Source: PALSA-660 sp036508075
GTDB taxonomy: Bacteria > Actinomycetota > Coriobacteriia > Anaerosomatales > PALSA-660
DNA: 9,582 nucleotides
Direction of reading: 5' to 3'
Assembly (NCBI GenBank): GCA_036508075.1
Contig: DATCIA010000043.1
Location: 1-9,582 of the forward strand
In this document: positions 5,993 through 9,582 of the stretch, one piece after another
Position numbering within the stretch: the stretch's first letter is position 1
How the letters are laid out: every line of letters begins with the position of its first letter
Translations under genes and position numbers: made by a program
Notes under the pieces: generated by a model
What the model was told of the DNA's origin: nothing
Seen by the model: only the letters and a program-made list of their open reading frames with translations
The model's database searches: none

Positions 5993-6502
5993 TCAGCCTT
6001 CGTCGATGAGTCCGGGCAGCAGCGTCACGAGGACCGTACCGGACTCCTCGTCGATGTCGTCTATGACCTGCTCGATGACGGGGATCAGGACCTCGCCGAA
6101 CGGTCCTTCGACCACCCACACGTCGTTGGCTCCGGTCACGATGACATCGGTGATCTCGCCGATCAGACCGCGTTCGGCGTCGGTGACGGTCATGCCGACG
6201 GGGTCGAACTTCTCGATGGCCTCGGGGAGGTCGGCCGCGTGAACCAGTATGTTGCAGCCACGAAGCGTCTCGGCGGTCGCCAGGTCGGCGACCGAGTCGA
6301 TGGCGAAGAGCGGGCCCTTGGGACCCTGCCTGACGCCGGTGATGCGCCCGGTGCGAACGAGCGCGGGCGGCGGGACGAACCACACCTCGAGCCCGGGCAT
6401 GCGTTCAACGGGGAGGTCGGCGGCCATGATGACCGAGACCTCCCCGTTCAGACCGTGCGTCTTGGCGATCCGCCCGAGCGGAGCGAACGCTTCGGATTCC
6501 AT
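5993..6502 (-). CDS. rimM: Ribosome maturation factor RimM
   Basis: The protein has 169 residues, normal for RimM. It binds S19 and helps assemble the head of the 30S subunit. The N-terminal RimM domain has LGRIAKTHGLNGEVSV (9-24) and, near its end, the block SVADLATAETLRGCNILV (70-87). The C-terminal PRC-barrel follows from about residue 98 and contains GLIGEITDVI (112-121) and LIPVIEQVIDDID (139-151), ending with LLPGLIDE (161-168). The start is ATG at 6502, ten bases after the khpA stop; the Shine-Dalgarno is weak, so translation may depend on coupling within the operon. It is followed by trmD after five bases. Its place next to the S16 gene fits its assembly role. No oddities seen. Confidence 0.97.
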   Translation of the reverse strand: MESEAFAPLGRIAKTHGLNGEVSVIMAADLPVERMPGLEVWFVPPPALVRTGRITGVRQGPKGPLFAIDSVADLATAETLRGCNILVHAADLPEAIEKFDPVGMTVTDAERGLIGEITDVIVTGANDVWVVEGPFGEVLIPVIEQVIDDIDEESGTVLVTLLPGLIDEG

Positions 6503-6512
6503 GCGGTGTTCG

Positions 6513-6755
6513 CTACCCCAGGATCTCGATGTCGACGTTGCGGCCGTCGACCGAGCCGGCTGCGCGCATCAGCGTGCGCAGCGCTTTGACGATGCGCCCG
6601 GAGCGGCCGATGACCTTGCCCACGTCATCGGCGGCGACGGTGATCTCGAACAACTCGCCGCTCGCGGTCTCCGTGCGGGCGATCGAGACCGCGTCCGCGT
6701 CGTCGACCAGTGAGCGGACCAGATAGTCGATCAGCGCTGCGGTGTCGGCTGCCAC
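6513..6755 (-). CDS. khpA: KhpA, small KH-domain RNA-binding protein
   Basis: The protein has 80 residues and forms a single KH domain. KhpA works with KhpB/Jag in RNA binding and has been linked to cell growth and division in Gram-positive bacteria; its targets here are unknown. The diagnostic loop is GKVIGRSGR (46-54) with the GxxG core G50-G53, which contacts RNA. FEITVAADD (36-44) forms the strand before it, and the protein ends in DIEILG. The start is GTG at 6755, two bases after the rpsP stop, so translation is probably coupled. The rpsP-khpA-rimM-trmD order is widely conserved in Gram-positive bacteria. The length and motif leave little doubt. Confidence 0.95.
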   Translation of the reverse strand: MAADTAALIDYLVRSLVDDADAVSIARTETASGELFEITVAADDVGKVIGRSGRIVKALRTLMRAAGSVDGRNVDIEILG

Positions 6756-6757
6756 GG

Positions 6758-7264
6758 TTACTCGGCGGCTGGCTCGGCGGCGTCGGCGACTGCTTCGTCA
6801 GCGGCGACCTCCGGCTCGGCGGCGGCCTCTTCGACGATCTCGGGCTCGGCTGCAGCAGCAGCGGCGGCCTCAGCGGCCTCGGCCTTCGCGGCGGCGGCAG
6901 CCTCAGCGGCGGCCTTCTTGTCAGCCTCTGCCTTGGCCTTCTCATCGGCGGCGGCCTTCTTGTCGGCCTCCACCTTCGCGGTTACCTTCTTCGAAGGCTT
7001 GGCGACGACCTCAGGGACGGCCTTGTCCCCGCGTGCGATGGCGATAAGCTTGGCTGCGGCCTCGGTGGGCTGGGCGCCCTTGCCGATCCACGCGTCGACC
7101 TTCGCCAGGTCGAGTTCGATGAACGAAGGCTCTGTGCGCGGGTTGTAACGGCCGAGGATCTCGAGGAAACGGCCATCGCGCGTCGAACGGCCGTCCGCGG
7201 CGATCACGCGGTAGAACGGCGCCTTCTTGGCGCCTGCGCGCGCCAGACGGATCTTGACTGCCAA
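6758..7264 (-). CDS. rpsP: 30S ribosomal protein S16 with long Ala/Lys/Glu-rich C-terminal extension
   Basis: The protein has 168 residues. Residues 1-80 are a standard S16 core (MAVKIRLARAGAKKAPFYR 1-19, IAADGRSTRDGRF 21-33, LGRYNPRTEP 37-46), which binds 16S rRNA early in 30S assembly. The remaining 85 or so residues are low-complexity. A basic part (about 87-130) holds two copies of EADKKAAA at 99-106 and 113-120. An acidic Ala/Glu part (131-168) follows. Such tails are known on actinobacterial S16 proteins, which supports the lineage guess; their function is unclear. The start is TTG at 7264. The family N-terminus begins exactly there, and a strong Shine-Dalgarno lies six bases upstream. 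No ATG or GTG fits better. It is the first gene after its own promoter and leader hairpin. Confidence 0.97.
   Translation of the reverse strand: MAVKIRLARAGAKKAPFYRVIAADGRSTRDGRFLEILGRYNPRTEPSFIELDLAKVDAWIGKGAQPTEAAAKLIAIARGDKAVPEVVAKPSKKVTAKVEADKKAAADEKAKAEADKKAAAEAAAAAKAEAAEAAAAAAAEPEIVEEAAAEPEVAADEAVADAAEPAAE
6909..6970. repeat. Two 20-base near-identical direct repeats inside rpsP
   Basis: The segments 6909-6928 and 6951-6970 differ at one base and lie 42 bases apart, exactly 14 codons. They encode the repeated EADKKAAA unit of the S16 tail. The in-frame spacing suggests that the tail can grow or shrink by repeat slippage or recombination. Confidence 0.7.
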
Positions 7265-7270
7265 GAACCT

Positions 7271-7278
7271 TCACCTCC
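7271..7278 (-). promoter_or_regulatory. Strong Shine-Dalgarno that sets the TTG start of rpsP
   Basis: The minus strand reads GGAGGTGA, six bases before the TTG at 7264. The strong site compensates for the rare start codon and fixes the rpsP start. Confidence 0.85.
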
Positions 7279-7289
7279 GGGTCAGTGAG

Positions 7290-7308
7290 CGAGGCCCGTT
7301 GGGCCTCG
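7290..7308 (-). promoter_or_regulatory. Leader hairpin upstream of rpsP
   Basis: The minus strand reads CGAGGCCC, loop AAC, GGGCCTCG: a perfect 8-bp stem with a 3-base loop. It lies between the predicted promoter and the rpsP ribosome binding site, ending 11 bases before the GGAGGTGA. No U-tract follows, so a simple terminator is unlikely. It may be a 5' stabilising or regulatory structure for the ribosomal operon. Confidence 0.5.
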
Positions 7309-7340
7309 TGACTCATGCGTGTCTGATAGAGCGACTGCCT

Positions 7341-7369
7341 ATGATAGGGCATACGCCGAGCCCTGTGAA
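7341..7369 (-). promoter_or_regulatory. Sigma-70-type promoter of the rpsP operon
   Basis: The minus strand shows TTCACA at 7364-7369 (five of six matches to -35), a 17-base spacer, and TATCAT at 7341-7346 (five of six matches to -10). It lies in the 146-base gap between ffh and rpsP. Transcription would start near 7334, giving a leader of about 70 bases that carries a hairpin and a strong Shine-Dalgarno. This is the best promoter in the window and probably drives rpsP to lepB copy B. Confidence 0.75.
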
Positions 7370-7403
7370 GCGCGGGACGGTCCGCGCCACCGTGATCCGG
7401 TGG
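7370..7403 (-). terminator. GC-rich inverted repeats just after ffh, possible terminator
   Basis: Two adjoining stems on the minus strand follow the ffh stop: CCACCG/CGGTGG with a 5-base loop (7387-7403), then GCGCGG/CCGCGC with a 6-base loop (7370-7387). They share one base, so they may compete. No U-tract follows. The rpsP -35 box begins at the very next base, which places them exactly at the border between two transcription units. Confidence 0.45.
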
Positions 7404-7410
7404 TCGCAGC

Positions 7411-8748
7411 CTACCTGCCGGCCCCGGGCATCCCCCGGAACTTGCCCTTGCCGCTCTGCATCTGCTTCATCATCTTCTTCGCCTGGACGAACTGGTCGAG
7501 CAGGCGGTTGACCTCCTGCACCGAGGTGCCCGAACCTTGCGCGATGCGTACACGGCGGTGGCCGTTGATGAGCGCCGGTTTGCGGCGTTCCGCGGCCGAC
7601 ATCGACTGGATGATCGCCTGGGTGTGGTCGAGGGCCTTCTCGTCGATCTGAGCGTCGGCGAGCTGTGCGCGCTGCGCCGCCCCCATTCCCGGGATCATGC
7701 CGAGCATGTCCTTCAGGGAGCCCATCTTGCGCACCTGCTGCAACTGCGCCAGGAAGTCGTCGAGGGTGAACTCGTTGGCGCGGATGCGCTTCTCGAGCTC
7801 TTCCGCGTCTCCGGCGGCCACGGTCTCCTGCGCCTTCTCGATGAGCGAGACGACGTCGCCCATGCCGAGGATGCGTCGCGCCATGCGGTCGGGGTGGAAC
7901 GGCTCCAGGGCGTCGAGCTTCTCGCCCACGCCGACGAACTTGATCGGCTTGCCGGTCACGGCGCGCACGGAAAGCGCGGCGCCTCCTCGTGCGTCGCCGT
8001 CGAGCTTGGTCACGATGACGCCGTCGAAGTCGACGCGCTCGGCGAACGCGGTGGCCGCGACGACCGCGTCCTGACCCGTCATGGCGTCGATGACCATCAG
8101 CACCTGGTCGGGTCGCAGGGCGTCCCGGATGGCGGCGGCCTCGTCCATCATGGCGTCGTCCACGTGCAGGCGGCCAGCGGTGTCCACGAGCACGACATCG
8201 CGCATGTCGGCCACCGCGGCCTTCACGCCGGCCTTCGCGATCACGACCGGGTCGGCGCCCGGCTCGCCGCGGTAGACGGGGACGCCGAGCTCGCGGCCGA
8301 GCGCCTCGAGCTGGTCGATGGCGGCGGGACGGTAGACGTCGCAGGCGACGAGCATCGGTCGTCTCCCCTGCTTACGCAGGAGGTTCGCCAGCTTCGCCGT
8401 CGCGGTGGTCTTGCCCGATCCCTGAAGGCCGACGAGCATGATCACGTTCGGGACGCGCCCGGAGAATGCGAGCTTGCTCTCGTTGGTCCCCATGAGGGTC
8501 GTGAGTTCGTCCAGGACGATGCTGACGACGGTCTGTCCCGGTGTCAGCGAGCGCATGACGTCGGCGCCCGAGGCACGCTCGCGCACCTTGGCGACGAACG
8601 ACTTGACCACGGTGAAGTTGACGTCGGCCTCGAGCAGCGCAAGACGTACCTCGCGCATGGCGGCGTCGATGTCGGCGTCGCTCAGGCGTCCGCGTCCTGT
8701 GAGGCGCGAGAAGACGCCCTGGAGCCGTTCGGTGAGGTTCTCGAACAC
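7411..8748 (-). CDS. ffh: Signal recognition particle protein Ffh (SRP54)
   Basis: The protein has 445 residues, the normal length. Ffh is the GTPase that, with SRP RNA, binds signal sequences emerging from the ribosome and brings them to FtsY at the membrane. The N domain (1-95) includes EVRLALLEADVN (33-44). The G domain has the P-loop GLQGSGKTT (107-115), CDVYRPAA (136-143), DTAGRLH (189-195) and TKLDGDARGG (247-256). The methionine-rich M domain covers about 295-445, with MIPGMG (351-356) and the RNA-binding RIAQGSGTSVQEVNRLL (401-417). GTG at 8748 is chosen because GGAAGG lies seven bases upstream and the family starts at MFENL; an upstream start would add an unrelated 25-residue leader. 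It lies 34 bases after lepB copy A. Nothing appears missing. Confidence 0.98.
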   Translation of the reverse strand: MFENLTERLQGVFSRLTGRGRLSDADIDAAMREVRLALLEADVNFTVVKSFVAKVRERASGADVMRSLTPGQTVVSIVLDELTTLMGTNESKLAFSGRVPNVIMLVGLQGSGKTTATAKLANLLRKQGRRPMLVACDVYRPAAIDQLEALGRELGVPVYRGEPGADPVVIAKAGVKAAVADMRDVVLVDTAGRLHVDDAMMDEAAAIRDALRPDQVLMVIDAMTGQDAVVAATAFAERVDFDGVIVTKLDGDARGGAALSVRAVTGKPIKFVGVGEKLDALEPFHPDRMARRILGMGDVVSLIEKAQETVAAGDAEELEKRIRANEFTLDDFLAQLQQVRKMGSLKDMLGMIPGMGAAQRAQLADAQIDEKALDHTQAIIQSMSAAERRKPALINGHRRVRIAQGSGTSVQEVNRLLDQFVQAKKMMKQMQSGKGKFRGMPGAGR

Positions 8749-8782
8749 GTGTGGTCCTTCCGGTGCCTGTGAAGTCGGGGCG

Positions 8783-9379
8783 CTAGGGCTCGGGAACGAG
8801 CCGCATGCGTGAGAGCGGAGCATACACGGCGACGACGCGGCCGTGGATCGAGCTGGCGGGGAACGTGCCGACGAACCGGCTGTCGAGCGACACCAAGCGG
8901 TTGTCGCCCGCGACGAAGATCTGGCCGGCGGGCACGACGACCCGTTCGACAGGCTGCGTGGCGCCGCCGTCGATGATCATGTGGGGGAACTTCTCGCCCG
9001 CGCCGTTGACCGTGATCATGTCACCCGCGACATCGATGCGGTCGCCCGGAAGCCCGACGATGCGCTTGACCCACTCCTCCTGCCTCCCCTTGTACAGGAC
9101 GTGCAGCACGATCACGTCGCCGCGGTGGGGTGTGGTCAGTCCCTTGGTGATGAGCGCGTAGTCGCGGTTGAAGAGCGTCGGGTACATCGACGGACCGTCG
9201 ATGGTGGTCGTGTCGAAGAACACGAAGAACACGAGGATCAGCGCGAGCAGGATCGCCGTGAGTGGTGCCACCAGGGCGAGGGCGATGCGTGCCGAACGGC
9301 GCTGGCGCTGCGTCAGCCCATCCCCGCCGACCATCTCGGTCGCGGGCCCGGGAAGGGTCTCCTCAGGAGTGGCGTCCAT
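8783..9379 (-). CDS. lepB: Type I signal peptidase (copy A, between ftsY and ffh)
   Basis: The protein has 198 residues. It has an acidic cytoplasmic tail (1-22), a basic patch (QRQRRSAR, 24-31), one membrane segment (about 31-55), then TIDGPSMYPTL (59-69) with nucleophile S64, EWVKRIVGLPGD (102-113) with general base K105, and VAGDNRLVSLDSRFVG (156-171). The Ser-Lys dyad is complete, so it should cleave signal peptides outside the membrane. The ATG at 9379 overlaps the ftsY stop (TGATG), with AGGAG eight bases upstream, so it is likely coupled to ftsY. In Firmicutes the ylxM regulator usually lies between ftsY and ffh; here a signal peptidase takes that place. It differs from copy B (4654-5238) outside the motifs, so the two probably have different substrates or expression. 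That last point is inference. Confidence 0.95.
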   Translation of the reverse strand: MDATPEETLPGPATEMVGGDGLTQRQRRSARIALALVAPLTAILLALILVFFVFFDTTTIDGPSMYPTLFNRDYALITKGLTTPHRGDVIVLHVLYKGRQEEWVKRIVGLPGDRIDVAGDMITVNGAGEKFPHMIIDGGATQPVERVVVPAGQIFVAGDNRLVSLDSRFVGTFPASSIHGRVVAVYAPLSRMRLVPEP

Positions 9380-9582
9380 CAGCGCGCTCCTGTGAGCGCG
9401 CGTGCGAACTCCACGGCGTCGAAGGCATGCAGGTCGTCGACCGATTCCCCCACTCCGATCCGCACGATGGGGAGTCCGAGCTCGCGCGAGATCGCCACGG
9501 CGATCCCACCCCGGGCGGTGCCGTCGAGCTTGGTGAGCACCACTCCGTCGAGGTCGAGCGCGTCGTTGAACATGCGCGCCTG
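9379..9582 (-). CDS. ftsY: FtsY, SRP receptor GTPase, C-terminal end (cut by window edge)
   Basis: Only the last 67 codons are present; the gene enters from the right edge. FtsY docks the SRP-ribosome complex at the membrane and forms a twin GTPase with Ffh. Visible are LDLDGVVLTKLDGTARGG, containing the TKLD guanine-specificity motif, the following LPIVRIGVGESVDDLHAFD, and the usual short end at EFARALTGAR. The GVGE(S/G)xDDLxxFD pattern and the end shortly after it separate FtsY from Ffh, which continues into an M domain. The stop overlaps the start of lepB copy A by one base. The family call is secure, but nothing can be said about the N-terminal membrane-binding region. Confidence 0.95.
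   Translation of the reverse strand, partial: QARMFNDALDLDGVVLTKLDGTARGGIAVAISRELGLPIVRIGVGESVDDLHAFDAVEFARALTGAR

Noticed and set aside
5988..6383. Upstream extension of the trmD frame (to 382 codons)
   Set aside because: The added residues are an Arg/His-rich shadow of rimM. TrmD homologs start at the ATG at 5987.
7537..8772. 411-codon open frame on the plus strand
   Set aside because: It lies antisense to ffh, is rich in His, Arg, Gly and Asp without family motifs, and arises from GC-rich codon bias in the opposite strand.
1..9582. Mobile elements, CRISPR, defence or toxin-antitoxin systems
   Set aside because: All space is taken by conserved housekeeping genes in a conserved order. No transposase, spaced repeat array, integrase or unassigned gene remains.

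Overview
This 9,582-base window is GC-rich and almost fully coding. Every supported gene lies on the minus strand, so the genes read from right to left. The content is core housekeeping: co-translational protein targeting, ribosomal proteins, ribosome and tRNA maturation, nucleic-acid processing and DNA uptake. The gene order (ffh, rpsP, khpA, rimM, trmD, rplS, rnhB, yraN, comM, dprA), the frequent GTG and TTG starts, the very high GC and an Ala/Lys/Glu-rich tail on S16 resemble Actinobacteria. The mycobacterial order is close to this one as I recall it. TrmFO at the left edge is not a mycobacterial gene, so a deep-branching actinobacterial lineage (Coriobacteriia-, Rubrobacteria- or Thermoleophilia-like) is my best guess. 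That assignment is inference.

Right part, 9582 to about 7411 (protein export): the 3' end of ftsY (SRP receptor), a type I signal peptidase gene (lepB copy A) and ffh (SRP54). The peptidase gene overlaps the ftsY stop. These genes encode the delivery of nascent exported proteins to the membrane and the removal of their signal peptides. GC-rich inverted repeats follow ffh.

Middle, about 7370 to 4654 (ribosome and tRNA cluster): a good promoter with a 17-base spacer precedes a leader with a perfect 8-bp hairpin. Then come rpsP (S16), khpA (KH RNA-binding protein), rimM (30S maturation), trmD (tRNA m1G37 methylase) and a second signal peptidase gene (lepB copy B), closely packed and probably one operon. 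A second promoter precedes rplS (L19), and a strong 35-base hairpin follows it.

Left part, 4084 to 1: rnhB (RNase HII), yraN (UPF0102 nuclease-fold protein), comM/yifB (Mg-chelatase-like AAA+ protein), dprA (single-strand DNA-binding recombination mediator) and the 5' part of trmFO (folate-dependent tRNA m5U54 methylase). yraN, comM and dprA are joined by 4-base stop/start overlaps and form a natural-transformation and DNA-processing group.

I see no mobile element, CRISPR array, RNA gene, toxin-antitoxin pair or defence system, and no intergenic gap above 150 bases. I found no undescribed system. The points most worth a second look are the Glu at the catalytic Asp169 position of TrmD, the two divergent signal peptidases placed beside the SRP and ribosomal genes, the short DprA lacking an N-terminal SAM-like region, and the leader and terminator-like hairpins.
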